From the NCBI GenBank assembly GCA_963845445.1, contig CAWJSE010000002.1:2418001-2482000 (forward strand): 64,000 nucleotides of DNA, written 5' to 3'. The stretch is from JABDBL01 sp963845445 (GTDB lineage Bacteria > Cyanobacteriota > Vampirovibrionia > Obscuribacterales > Obscuribacteraceae). Below the pieces are notes generated by a model, which searched no databases, was not told the origin of the DNA, and was given only the letters and a program-made list of their open reading frames with translations. A program made the translations under genes and the position numbers. Each line of letters starts with the position of its first letter. The first letter of the stretch is position 1. Below, piece by piece: positions 15,401-30,400 of this stretch.

Positions 15401-18400
15401 CCCCGCCACCAGAACCACCGCTTGTGTTGAGGGCGCCTGCAGTGATTGAATTGCTTGTTCCTAAACCGGTAGCCCCGGCGATAACAAGTAAATTGCCATT
15501 AGTGCCAGTACCATAACCACCGCTAGTCAAGCTGCCAACGTTAATTGTGCCCGCGCTACTGCCTGAACCAGCGAAAGCAATCAAATTAATATTGCCACCA
15601 TTAGTATTACCGGAGGAGGTTGCAGAGGAGAATGTACCACTCGCATACCCAGGATTTGCGTAACCTCCAGTGGCTGAACCGCCGGTAATGGTAACAACTG
15701 CTGTGCCGCTAGTGCTAGCACCACCGGAAAAAGCAGCGCCGGCAATAAGATTAATATTGCCACCAGATGTAGTAATGTTTTCACCATTGCTGTCAAAAAA
15801 GACATTGCTGCCGCTAACTATAGTCAAAGAGCCACCAGAACTACTGACACTGTTCTCGAAGTCAATAGTATTACCGGAAGTCAAGGTGATATTGCCTGCT
15901 GCTGTTGTATTGGAAAAATTCCCTACAGAGGCTGATTGAACAGTACCAGCAGAGATGCTGCCGCCCGTAATCGCCCCGTTGCTGATTGTTAGAGAAGATA
16001 CATTGGGAGTAGCAGTAGAGAGGGCGATATTACCACCGGTGCCGGAGCCACCGGTAGTCGTAATGCCACCGCCGCCGTGACTAAAGCTCGTGCCTGAAGT
16101 AGCGCCGGCAATAATGGTAACGTTGCCGTTATTACCCGTACCGTAGCCGCCGGTAGTTATAGCCGGCATACTAATATTACCTGCGCCAGCGCCAGTGCCA
16201 CTAAAGGCTATGAGATTAAGGTTGCCACCATTTGTGTTGCCGGAAGATGTAGCAGTGGAGATTGATGGAAGATCCCCCGCACTTATCTGACCGCCAGTGA
16301 GCGAGCCGCCTGTCATCAGAATAGTATCCGAAGCAGGAATACCGAAAGCGGCACCGGCAATGATAGTAACAGAGCCACCAGATGTAGACATAGCGTTGCC
16401 ACTATAGCCCATGTATACATCTTCGCTGCTAATTAATGCCACATTACCGCCTGAATTTACCCCTGAAGTGATTATCCAACCGTTGCCAAGGTATAAAGTG
16501 CCGGAGCCAGTAGGTGTGCCAACGGCCTGCAAACTGCCAGAGGATATGGAGCCATTAGTAATGGTAAGTCCGCTGCCTACACCAGGGGTAGCAGTAGCCA
16601 TAGTGACATTGCCGCCACCACCACTGCCACCAGTGGTATTGAGATTGACATTTAATTGTAAGGAAGTACTTGTTCCAAGACCAGTAGCACCAGCAATAGC
16701 AAGCAGGCTGCCGTTAGTGCCAGTACCGCTGCCACCGGTGGTTATTGCTTGGGAAGAAGTATCGCTAATGGTAATCTGACCGGCATTAGCGCCTGAACCA
16801 CCAAAGGCAGCCAGAGTCATATTGCCACCATTAGTATTACCGGAAGATGTAGCAGAAGAGAATGAAGTGACATTAGAGAGATTTATCTGTCCGCCGGTGC
16901 TTGTGCCGCCGGTAACAGTGATATTACCGCTAGAAATTGTCGATGTGGCGCCGGCAACAATAGTTATTGCTCCACCAATTGTGCTGACAGATCCGCTGTT
17001 GAAGATAACATCACTAGGGCTGACAATTGCTAAAGGAGCTCCAGCTGTGGTTATGCTGCTGGCAAGAGTAATAGTGTTTGTTGTGCCGCCGGCTGCCATT
17101 TGCACATAGCCGGAAGATGCCGTGGTCAGATTGTTTTGTGTAACAGATATATTGCCATTTGTTGTTTGTAAACTAATACCGGCATTAGATGTAATTGTAC
17201 CTGTACCAGATATAGTTAAATTACCGGAAGAAGCATTTAATACCAGAGCAGTGGCTGCATTATTAGTAATTGCGCCGGTGTTCGTCAGTGAGTTAAGATT
17301 GATTGTAGTTCCAGCCCCACTAGCTATATTAAATGTACCAGCAATGGTATTGGAACCAGCACTGGCCGGTAAATAAAGTCCATTGGCTGAGGAAGACGTA
17401 TAATTACCTGTTACTCCTGAAGGAACAACAAGACTGGTAAAGCCAAGATTGCTACCGCTTGTTGTAGGCAGATTGCCTGTAGCGATGCTGAAAGTGCCGC
17501 CGGTAGCTGCGCCACTGCTATTAAGAGTAATAGTTTGACTGCCGCCGGATACTTCTATAGCGGCTATCCATTCTGCCGGTGTAATTAATTCGCCATTAGT
17601 TATATTTACTGGACTGCCACCGGCAGTAATAGCTAGGCTGCTGCCTGGACTGTATGAACCACTGGTAAGTGTTGTATTAGTACCAGCAAGTGTGCTGTTG
17701 ATGGTTATTGCGCCCGAAGATGATATTGCTCCTGCGGTACCGTTGGTTACTGTGCCTTGCTCGACAACAAAAGGAGTGCCACCACTACCCCCAGTTATAT
17801 TAGCTGCAAAGTTTGCGGTTGTGCTGGAGAGATCGTTGACTATATCATATATAGTTGAACCTACGGCACCACCACCGCCGCTGCTACCGGCAGTAATCGT
17901 TATAGCTGCTGCGCCGGCACCAACATTATTTATGCTATGTGTGGCATAGCTAGAGCTGGAGAAATTACTGGTATTGTAATAACTGCTAACTGTACCACCT
18001 ACAATTAAAGTGCCGCCGCTAGAGCCGGCATTAAGAGTTATAGCGCCCCCGCTGCCTGCGCCGCCGCCTACAGTCGAGCCGCCACTAGTTGAGCCCGCGA
18101 CGTTTACAGCTCCGCCAGCTGCTCCGTTGGAGCCGCCATCAATCCCACCCGAACCAAAATAACCACCATTAGCTCCAGTAGAGCTGGCACCGCCTCGCCC
18201 CAGTACGCCTGTATAGCTACTGCTACCAAAAGCCTGTCCGCCTGAAAGCGCGCCGCCACCACCAGAAGCTCCACTGGTGCCATTACTGCCGCCACCGCCC
18301 CAATAGCCACCACCACCACTAGCGTTGCCTCCTGTATCGGCCGAGCCGCCACCGCCACCGAAACTGCCGCCACCAGCTGCACCTTGATTAGCATTGTTAC

Positions 18401-21400
18401 CACTGCTCGCCCCCCCACCACCTCCTCCAGCTGCAAGAATTGGTCCTGTTATTGTAATTGCTTGATTGTTAGAACTTACACTTATCGTGCCGCCAGCACC
18501 ACCAGCTCCACCAGTGGTAGTTTGAGCCGAAGCATTTATTTGTACAGCACCGCCGCCGCCACCACCAGAAGTATTTATGTCCCCGCCGATATTTATAGCT
18601 CCACCGGTGCTAGAGACATTGACATTTCCACCTGTACCGCCAGCCCCACCTGTGGCAGTATGAGCTCCGGTTTCATAAACGCCGCTGCCACCGCCGCCAT
18701 AAGCTCTAATATAGTTGGTATTTATAGTAGAACCAGCATTTAAAGTAACTGCTCCAGCGCTGCCGCCAGCCCAGCCAGTAGTATTGGCGCTACTATTAGC
18801 AGCCAGAGGTCCAGCGCCGCCACCGGATGTATTGATATTACCTGTGGTAAGTATATTGCCAGCGGTAAGGTTAATGGTGCCACCGGCAGAGCCAGCTTGC
18901 TGATTGCTGCCGGCATCGACACCGTAAGTATATAAGTTAGCTATAGAAAGTGAACTTGAAGCCTGTGTGCTACCAGCAGAGATTGTACCTGATAGAACAC
19001 CACTGGCGATTGAAACTGAAGACAAGCTTGGCGTGGCTGTTGCCAGATTAATGCTGCCACTATTACCACCAGTGCCGCCGCTGGTATTGACGCTAACATT
19101 AGCCATATTTATTGATGTGCCAGATGCAGCACCCGCATATATAGCAACACTGCCGTTTGTACCTGTACCAAATCCACCTGAATTTATGCTTAAGGTTGTA
19201 GAAGCAGCAGTGATAAGGCCAGCATTTGTCCCTATACCAGAGAATGCAGCTAAATTGATATTGCCGCCATTAGTGTTACCCGAAGATGTTGCAGAAGAGA
19301 ATGAAGAGAGATTAGTTAAGTCAATCTTGCCACCAGAACTTGTACCACTGCTATTTACAGCAAATGTACTGGTACTTTGTGTAGGAGTAAAGTTAGCGCC
19401 GGAGATTATGGTCACAGCGCCACCGTTTGTATTAATACTGCTGCCGCTGCTGGAAGTAACATCTTCCGAACTCAATATAGCCATAGCTCCGCCTGAAGCA
19501 GTAAGGGCACCGGTTAGATTGATTGTACTGGTAGCACCATTAACACCAAGCATTACAGAGCCCGAAGTAGAGCCAATCGTACCGGTAGTTAATGTAGTCG
19601 AAGAAGCTTGAGGATTGATATATACACTAGTACCGGTAGCATTAACAACACCGGTTAATGCACCAGCTCCAGCAACGCTGACAGCTTGGCCACTAGCAGG
19701 ATTGAAGTTAATACTGCCCAGTGTACTGCCATTAGCAAATATATTGCCTGTCAAAGTTACACTTAATACGGCCGCTCCACTATTAGCAATATTTATCGTG
19801 CCACCAGTAGTACCGGAGCTGCCGTCATTAGCAGTGATATTGCCGTTAATGAAATTATTGGAGCCAGAACCTGCACCTACAACTAATGGATTGCTTCCAG
19901 TTGCATCCTTATATGTAATGCTTATCGTGCCACCATTGCCTGTGCCAATACCATTAGCACTTAAACCTTGACTGACTTGCAAACTGCCGGCTGCTGCAGA
20001 ACCAGCAGTTAGATTTATTGTACCGCCATTGCCATTTGTTCCTTGTGGGCCAACGTTAATTATGTTAACAGTGTTAGGAACAGTTAGATTGAGTCCTGCC
20101 GAAAGCGTTACGCTGCCACCATTGCCGCTAGCAGAGCTGGCAGAACCACCTTCAGCCTGAACGGAAACAAAATCACCGTTGGCAGCACCAAGTATTATAC
20201 TGCCAGTGGCGCCAGTAGCAGCTACTGATATAGTACCGCCATTACCCGTGCCAGTAGCATTAGCTTGCAGTGTTGAGGTACCGCTGCCAGTAACAGAAAC
20301 TGTAGAACCAGTGAGACTTATACTTCCACCATTGTAATTGCCAAATCCAGAAGCACTGTCATTGATAGTGCCCTTAGCTATGCTCAAAGTCCCAGACGCA
20401 TTTAAAGTGAGGCTACCACCAGCGCCTCCGCCAGCACCAGCGGCAGTTGAAACACGAGTCAGTGTAGGCAATGTAATCCCACCGCCGCTATTGGTGATAG
20501 ATATGGTTCCACCACCGCCACCAGCGGTAGGACCACCATTAGCAGTAATAGTGCCCGTTGTGCCATTAGTCGTACCAGAACCAATATTAAAGGCAGTAGC
20601 GCTATTGGTAGAAATAGTGACCAATCCACCGACATTAGAGCCCAGTCCTGTGTCTGTAATAGCACCACTAATAGAATTTTCGCCTGCGGTAATAGTCACA
20701 CTGCTACCTGGTGCTTCTATCGTGGATAAACTTAGAGAAGAAGTTTGTGTGGCACCGGCAGTGACACTACCGGAACTAATGGCCCCGTTAGTAATGGTCA
20801 AACCACCACCCACCGAAGGAGTAGCAGTAGCAATGGTAACATTGCCGCTACCACCAGTGCCACCAGTCGTATTTATATCATTGGCGCCAAGTGTTATCGT
20901 AGCGCCCGCAGCAGCGGCACCAGCGATGACAACGAAATTACCATTGGCACCGCTTCCGCTACCACCAGTTGCTCCAGATATTTGCACTCCACCGGTCGGT
21001 AAAATATAGCCTGCACTGGTGCCAGTACCACCATAAGCAAAAACATTAACATTGCCGCCATTAGTATTACCCGAAGAAGTATTTGAATCCAAAGTCAATG
21101 TACCATTGGCACCCAAGGTTATTTGACCGCCAGTAGCGGAACCACCGGATATATTAAGAGTGCCAGAAGTAGGAGTAGCGAAATTAGCGCCAGCAATAAG
21201 TGTTATCGCTCCGCCAAGCGTAGTAATATTATAGGGAAAATAAACAAAAATGTCTTCGCTACTAGCAATAGCAACATTACCGCCAGTAGTGCTTATACCG
21301 CTTACCGTGATCGATGCGGCAGCCGAGGGTGGTCCATTACCGAAAAAGCTACCGGAGCTAATAGCTCCACTGCTAATTGTCACTCCTCCAGAGGTTACAC

Positions 21401-24400
21401 TAGGAGCGGCAGTAGCAATAGTAATATTGCCACCACCGCCTGTACCACCGGACGCGGTAATGCCGTTAAGAAGAACGATTGTTGCTGCTCCCGGTCCTCC
21501 GTAAAAACTTCCACCGGCCAAAGCCAATATATTGCCATTACTGCCCGTGCCATTACCACTTGACGAAACTGTAAAACTGCCACCATTATCAGGAAATGTT
21601 CCGGAATAATGTTCTGTACCAGCAAAACCAATGAGAGTAATATTACCGCCATTAGTATTGCCGGAAACAGTGGAGGATGACAGAGTAAAAGTACCATTAG
21701 TAACTAAATACATTTGTCCGCCAGTGCTATTGCCACCGCTAACATTGAGAGTGCCAGAGGCAGGTGTACTAAAGCTCGCTCCCGAAACTAAAGTAATGGC
21801 GCCACCCGCAGTGGTTATATTCTGACCCTGTATTAAAGAAATATCGCCGCTACTGATTAAGGCAGCATTACCGCCAGCAGTTGTTAGACTTCCCTTTAAT
21901 GTAATGGTAGCAGTGGTAGCAGGGGTACTGATTCCTTGCACCGTCCCTGCACTAATGGCGCCACTGGTAATAGTCAATCCACTACCAACAGACGGTGTTG
22001 CGGTGGCAAAAGTGACATTACCGCCACCGCCAGTCCCTCCAGCAGTGCTTAGATTTCCATATTGAACACCGGCTGGACCTATAGCCACGAAATTGCCGTT
22101 AGTGCCGCTGCCAAAGCCGCCTAAATTGGTGGTAGGAGAATTTGGACCGGTAATAAAACCAGCACTGCTGCCAGTACCGTAAAAAGCGGTAAGACTAATA
22201 TCGCCGCCATTAGTGCTGCCGGAAGATGTGGCAGAAGAGAAAGTAGTGGCATTAAAGAGATTTATCTGTCCGCCGTTAGCTGTACCGCCGGTAATACTGA
22301 TAGCGCCGCTAGAAATTGTGGATGTGGCACCGGCAACCATTGTTATTGCTCCCCCAGTCGTGCTGGCGCTTGAACCAGTCTGAAAGACAATATCTTTACC
22401 ACTTACCAAAGCTAATGGCGCGCCGTTAGTAGTAAGTGCACCGGACACATTGATTGGACCAACGCCGGCATCGAATGACATAAAGCCACCACCACCTGGA
22501 CCTAAACTAGCACTACTTATGGTCAACGTAGCAGCCGAATCAACTATATTTATGCCACCATTGCTGCCACTGGCATTAGCGGTTAAGGCGACAGTACTAG
22601 AGGCGCCATTTTCTACATAAACAGGGTTTGACGATGTGCCAACGTTGCCACTGGCGCCAGAACTGGTCAATTGTATTGTTGGTGCATTGATATAAGCACT
22701 GCTACTGGCGGAAGTGATATTGCCGGCTACATTAATAGAAAAAGTGCCGGCGCTGCCTGCTGCTGAAACACCACCTATGGTAAGACCATCAGTAGCACCG
22801 CTAACATTTTGTATATAAACATTTTGACTGGCAGCACTGGCATTGGCGGTTAATGTCACAGTACCAGAGCTGCCATTTTCAACATAAAGTGGTATGCCTG
22901 ATGAACCAATGCTGCCGGCTGTGCTGGTTAAGAGTATTGTGGGCGCACTGATATAAGCACTGCTATTGGTTGACGTTATATTGCCGGAGAAATTTAGAGA
23001 GAAAGTGCCAGAGCTACCGGCTGATGATGAGCCAGTAAGAGTTAGTCCACCGGTAGTGCCACTAACATTTTGTAAGTAAACATTTTGACTGGCGGCGTTG
23101 GCATTTGTAGTTAGTGTTACTGTGCCAGCACTACCATTTTCCATATAAAATGCTGTGCCTGATGTACCAATGCTGCCAGCTGTACTCGTCAAGCTTATTG
23201 TGGGGGCATTGATATAGCTGCTGCCATTGGCTTCAGTGAGACTACCGGCAAAATTAAGAGAGAATGTTCCTGAGCTGCCAGCTTGTGAAACACCACTGAG
23301 CGTGAGAGCACCGGTGCTGCCGCTGTAATTTTGTATATAAACATTTTGACTGGCGGCGGCGGCATTAGCAGTTAAAGTAACAGTGCCAGAGCTGCCATTT
23401 TCAATATATAACGCTGAACCGGATGTACCAATGCTGCCGGCTGTGCTGGTTAAGCTTATTGTAGGGGCATTGATATAGCTGCTGCCATTGGCTTCGGTAA
23501 GACTGCCGGCAAAATTGAGAGAGAATGTTCCTGAGCTGCCAGCTTGTGAAACACCACTGAGCGTGAGGGCACCGGTGCCGCCGCTGTAATTTTGTATATA
23601 AACATTTTGACTGGCAGCGGCGGCATTAGCAGTTAAAGCAACAGTGCCGGCACTGCCATTTTCCGTATAGAGCGGTGTGCCTGATGAACCAATGCTGCCG
23701 GCTGTGCTGGTTAAGAGTATTGTTGGCGCGCTGATATAAGCACTGCTATTGGTTGAAGTTATATTGCCGGAGAAATTGAGAGAGAAAGTGCCTGAGCTGC
23801 CGGCCGACGAGGCTCCACTCATACTGACGCCACCGGTTGAGCCACTAGCATTCTGGATATAAACATTTTGACTAGCGGCGGTAGCATTTGCTGTTAATGT
23901 AACAGTGCCGGCACTACCGTTTTCTATAAGAATGGGGTTGCCTGATGTACCAATGCTGCCGGCTGTACTGGTTAAACTTATTGTTGGACAATTTAAATAA
24001 TATGTAGAGCTGGTTGTAATATTGCTGCCTGTGCTTATTGTTAACGAAGTTGCCAGCCCTGATAATGTCAGGTTATTAGTGCTACTGCCAGCCATTTCAA
24101 CAATGTTGTTGCCGACAATCGTAACAGCACCGCTACCTTCTGAGAGTGTCATAGTATCGGCAGTGAGGGTGTATGGTGAGCTATTGCCTATGGTTGAACT
24201 GCCGCCACCGGCTGTTAGACTTATAGTGCCGGCAGGTCCTGTATTAATGGCTGAGGCTATTACTATGCCACCGGCATAATTGACAGAATATGTACCACCA
24301 CTGCCAACAGCGGTGGAAGTAAGAGTAACATTGCCAGTAGTATTGCCGCTGTAGTTTTGAATCCAAACATTGCCGGCAGCAGCAGTAGTTAAAGCAACAT

Positions 24401-27400
24401 TACCGCTGCTGCCATTTTCTATATAAAGAGGGCTGCCTGAGGAAGTACCGATGCTGCCATTTGTACTGGTAAGCGTTATTGTTGGAGCGTTTATATAAGC
24501 ACTGCTATTAGTAGAAGTAATACTGCCATAGTAATTAATAGAAAATATTCCTGAGCTGCCGGCAGATGAGGCGCCACTAAGTGCAAGAGCACCACTGGCG
24601 CCGCCGTAATTTTGTAAATAAACATTTTGGCTGGCTGCGTTAGCGTTAGCCGTTAATGTCGCGGTACCAGCACTGCCATTTCCCACATAGAGCGGCGCAC
24701 CTAATGAACCAATGCCGCCAGCCGTGCTGGTCAAGGTTATTATCGGTGCATTTATATAACTGTTCATATTGACAGAATTAATACTGCCGCCGAAATTGAG
24801 AGAGAAGGTGCCTGAGCTACCGGCCGACGAGACTCCACTCATGTTGACACCACCGGTTGAGCCACTGGCATTCTGGATATAAACATTTTGATTAGCAAAA
24901 TTAGCGTTAGCAGTTAAAGTAGCATTACTGGAGCTACCATTTTCAATAAGAATAGGATTGGCTGATGTACCAATGAAACCGGCAGTACTGGTTAAATTTA
25001 TGGTAGGTACATTTATATAACTATTAGAAGCCATCAACATGCTGCCACCAGTACTAATAGTCAATGAACTTGCGGTTGAATAACCCAAAGTGTAGCCACC
25101 TACTGATAATTGCTTGGCTGGATTAAGAGTACCGCTGAATGTCACAGTGTTGTCAGCCGCTTGCGACAAAGTTAAGGTGCCGGCAGTAAGTATGTATTGT
25201 CCATTATTAGTGGCATTGTGGGTAATTGCTGAATTCGTTGAAATCAGACTGATTGTGCCCGATGAACCAACATTGATACTATTTTGCAAGCTAACGCTGC
25301 CGTATTCGTAAATGGAGAATGTGCCACCATTACCAGCGGTTGAAGTGCCAACAATGTTAGCGCCACCAGTGGTACCGCTAACATTGGCTATATAAACACT
25401 TTGACCGGCTGCACTAGCAACAGCAGTTAGGGTATTATTGCCGGCACTGCTGTTTTCCATATATATTGGATTAACCGATGTACCAATGCTGCCTGATGTA
25501 CTAGTTAAGCTTATTGTCGGTACATTTATATAATTACCGGAAGACATTGATATATTGCCACCAGTGCTGATGGTCAATGCAGTGCCCGTTGAATAATTTA
25601 GAGCATAGGCACCAGCCATCATTTGTATAGCCGGAGTGGTAGTACCGCTCAATGTTACAGCATTATTAACGCCTTGCGATAAAGTTAAAGTACCGGCAGT
25701 CAGGGTGTATGCACCATTACTAGTTTCATTGTTGATAATCGATCCATTACTAGAGGTGAGATTTACCGTTCCTGATGCTCCTACGTTGATACTATTTTGT
25801 AAAGTTATGCTGCCGTAGTAATTGACTGAGAATGTACCAGCACTACCAGCCGCGGTGGTGCTACCAAGAATGAGATTACCAGTGTTACCACTGACATTCT
25901 GAATATAAACATTTTGACTAGCAGCACTGGCAATAGCTGCGAGGGCAACATTGCCCGTACTGCCGTTTTCTATATAGATAGCATTATTAGCGCCGGAAGC
26001 ACCAATGCTGCCGGCTGTGCTCGTCAAATTTACTGTAGGAGCATTTATATAAGCAGCGCCACTGGCAGAAGAAATGCTGCCTGCGAAATTCAAAGAAAAG
26101 ATATTGCCGGCCTGACTTGCACCGCTTAAACTAACTCCGCCTGTGGTGCCACTGACATTTTGCAAGTAGACATTTTGATTGGCAGCACTGGCATTAGCTG
26201 TCAATGTTATCGTACTGGAAGCACCATTTTCTATAAACACAGGCAATACACCAACACCAATGCTGCCGGAGGTGCTGGTCAGGCTTATCGTGGGAGCGTT
26301 TATAGAGCCAATGGTAGTGGCAGCCGTACTGCTAGCAGTAATACCGGTACTAATATTACCGGCAAAGCTAAGCGAAAACGTCCCGGAGCCGCCAGCGGAT
26401 GATGCACCACTTAACACCACACCCCCTGTAGCACCACTGGCATTTTGGAAATAAACATTTTGGCTGTTAGCGTTGGCATTAACTGTTAAGGTAACATTAC
26501 CTGAGCTGCCATTTTCAATAAGAATTGCCGCACCGGATGCACCAATGGACCCTGCCGTGCTTGTTAAAGTCAATGTTGGCACATTTATATAATTGCCAGA
26601 AGACATCGAAATGCTACCGCCTGCGCTTAGAGTCAAGGCAGTGGTTGTTGCATAACCTATGGTATTGCCGCCTGTAGCTAACAAGACAAGAGGGGTACTA
26701 GTGCCACTGAACACGACAGGGTTGCTAATGCCTTGTGATAACGTTAATGTGCCCGCAGTAAGTGTATAACCTGCGGCGTTGGGAGTAATGGCGTTTGATC
26801 CAGTGGTAGTCAGGTTCAGGATTCCTGATGAACCTACACTTACGCTGGAGGTTATTGATATACCGTCACCGGTAACGATATTCAATGTTGTCGGTGCTGT
26901 TGTTGTTGAAGTTCCTTCTAAGGTAAACCCATTGCTACCATAACCAGAAGCTGTAGTTGCCCCACCTAAACTTCCTTGAGAGATTGTTATTGCACTGGCT
27001 CCGCCGCCTTGCGATAATGTCATTATCGGTGCGGTGAGAACAGCGGTCGATCCGCTGGTATTGGTTATAGTATTACTTCCAGTTGCTGTTAGACTTAAGA
27101 TATTAGTTGCGGTGGCCCCTACGGATATAGCAGTGCTTCCTATCGTAATGCCTGTGCCTGTACTAATTGTCAATTGTGCTGGGGCAATTGTGCCGCTTTC
27201 TTCCACTATAAAATTCTCACTAGTGCCGCTGTAAAAACCACCAAGAGTAATTGGCCCAGAACCACTAGTTTGAGTTAGACCGATAGCATTTGCTCCACCA
27301 CCTTGTGATAAAGTGACATTAGCCGCAGTAACGGTAATATTGCCGCCGCTAGCTAAAATTGTGTTACTGCCAGTGGCAGTAACACTGAGAGCCCCTGTTG

Positions 27401-30400
27401 TGGTTGGGTTGCTCATAGTTAGGCTGGTGGTGACGGTTATGATGTTAGGAGTCTTGATTATCAAAGAAGTTGGAGCTGTACTGGCTGCCTCTTCTATTAA
27501 CATACTTTCGGCGGTACCGCTGTAAAAGCCAGTGAGAGTAACTACGCCGCTTGCTTGAGAGATACCAATGCCGTTGGCTCCACTAGTTTGAGATAAAGAG
27601 ACATTAGCAGCAAGAACGGTACGATTGGCGCCGCTAACAAGAATTGATCCATTGGTTGAAGTTAGACTGATCGTTCCGGTTGTGGTCGGATTGGCTACAT
27701 CGAGATTGGCTGATATAGTTATATTGGCGCCCGCCTGAATTGTTAATGAGGTCACTGCCGCTGGTGTTGCCGCTGATTCTGCTGTTAGTGTCTTAGTGCC
27801 AAAACCAGTAATAGCTGCTGAAGTTGTTCCACTTACAGTTATAGCAGAGCCAGCAGCTTCAGCTAATGTCAGGTTTTTGCATGTAAGAGTTTCAGCGGCA
27901 CTATTAGCAGCAATGGTTGAACCAGAACCCATCGCTGTCAAGCTTATTGTGCCAGTTGAGCTTGCATTAATAGCACTATTTAAGAGTATGCCGCCTGAGA
28001 AATTGACACTAAAAGTGCCACCGGTGCCAATGGTTGGAGCCGTACCAATAGTAATAGTACCGGCGGCGGCGCTATAGTTTTGTAAATATATACTGGAGGC
28101 AGAACCTAAGGTACTGGTAGTGACATTATTGCCGCTAGCAGTGCCGTTTTCAATATATACAGGGCTAGCAGCTGAGGTACCAATGCTACCGCTGGTGCCG
28201 GTGGCCGTTAAAATTACTGTGGGCGCACTTATATAAGAGCCGCTATTAGCTGAGGTTATGGTACCGCCAGAGGCAATCAGTGAAAATGTCCCTGCGCTAC
28301 CAGCCGAGGAAGCACCGCTCAAAGCTATGCCAGCAGTGCCGCTAGCGTTAGAGTTTTTGATATAAACATTCTGACTGGCAGCATTAGCATTGGCTGTTAA
28401 TGTCACAATGCTTGTGGTGCCATTTTCAACATAAATGTTATTGGCAGCCGCAGAAGCACCAATACTGCCGGTTGTGCTGGTTAAATTAATTATTGGACTA
28501 TTTAGAATATTACTAGCACTAGCATTAGTAATACTGCTAGCCGTGCTTAATGTCAAAGAAGTGGCCAATCCAGATAAAGTAAGATTATTAGTACCACTGC
28601 CTCCCATCCTCAGGATATTGACACCTTGCATGGTTATGCCCCCGCTGCCTTCGGATAGGGTCATAGTACCGGCAGTAAGAGTGTAGGCTGCGCCATTGCC
28701 TATGGTTGAGCTGGTGGATACCAAGCTCAATGTGCCGGAAGTACCTGTGTTAATTGCACTGCCAATGGTGATACTGCCATAATAGTTGACAGAGAAAGTA
28801 CCACCACCGCCAGTAAGGGTGGTAGAGGCAAGAGTAACATTACCAGTATTGCCGTTGTAGTTTTGGATATAAGCATTTTGACTGGCTGTGGCAGCACTAG
28901 TGGTTAGGCTTACATTGCCAGAGCTGCCATTGCCGATATAAAGAGGCATACTGGCAGTGCCAATGCTACCAGCGCTGCTAGTCAGGCTTATCGTCGGTGC
29001 ACTTATGTAACTGCTGACATTGGCAGAACTTAAACTGCCGAGGAAATTAAGCGAAAATGTTCCTGTACTGCCGGCAGATGATGCGCCACTTAATATAATA
29101 CCGCCAGTGGCACCACTAGCGTTTTGAAAATAAACATTTTGACTGGCAGCAGCGGCATTAGCTGTCAATGTTACATTGCCCGAGCTGCCATTTTCAATAA
29201 GGATTGGAGCGCCGGATGTGCCAATTACACCAGCAGTACTGGTTAAGTTTAATGTTGGCACATTTATATAATTGCCAGCAGACATTGAAATATTGCCACC
29301 AGTAGTGAGAGTTAATGAATTGTTTGTAGAATAACCAATTGTATTGCCGCCGGTGGCTAGTAAGACTAAAGGCGTAGTAGTGCCACTGAACACAACAGGG
29401 TTACTAATGCTTTGTGATAATGTTAGCGTGCCGGCAGTAAGTGTATAGCCAGTGGCATTAGGAGTAATGGCATTAGAGCCAGTTGCAGTTAGTCCTAGTG
29501 TTCCGCTGGCGCCTACGCTGATGCTAGCATTAATACCTATACCGGTACCGGTAGTGATATTCAATGCCGCCGGCGATACACTACCTGATTCTTCCACTAA
29601 TAATGTCTGATTGCTGCCACTATAAAAACCGCCAAGTGTAATTGGTCCTGTGGCACCGGTTTGGGTAAGGGTGACTGTGTTAGCGCCACCACCTTGCGAT
29701 AGGGTGACATTGGCTGCAGTAAGAGTATATGCGCCGCTAGTTACGATAACTCCGCTAGATCCCCCTGCTGTTAAGCTTATCGTGCCGGCAGCGCCACTAT
29801 TAATACTGGCTCCTATACTTATGCCGCCAGAATAATTAACGGAGAATGTGTCACCACTGGCGATAGTGGAAGAGGCAAGGGTAACGCTACCGGTATTACC
29901 ACTATAATTTTGAACATAGACAGTTTGACTGGCTGTATTAGCACTGGTGGTCAGTGAAACATTACCGGAATAACCGTTACTAATATATACCGGGTTGGCC
30001 GATGTGCCAACACTGCCAGCCGTACTAGTTAAACTTATTGTAGGGGCACTTATATAACCGCTATTATTAGCAGAATTGATGTTACCGCCAAAATTAAGCG
30101 AGAATGTGCCTGAGCTGCCAGCAGATGAAGCGCTAGCTAGACTCAATCCGCCGGTAGCGCCGCTAGCGTTTTGGATATAAACATTTTGGCTGGCAGCAGC
30201 AGCATTAGCCGTCAATGTCACAGTGCCGGCGGCACCATTTTGAAGGAGAATTGGTGCACCTGATGTACCAATGCTACCAGCTGTACTAGTTAGATTTGTT
30301 TGAGCAGAATCTAAATAATAAGTGGAACTTGTTGTGATATTGTTAGCTGTGTTTATGGACAACGAGGTGATTGTCGATCCAGTACCTAATAATGTTAAAG

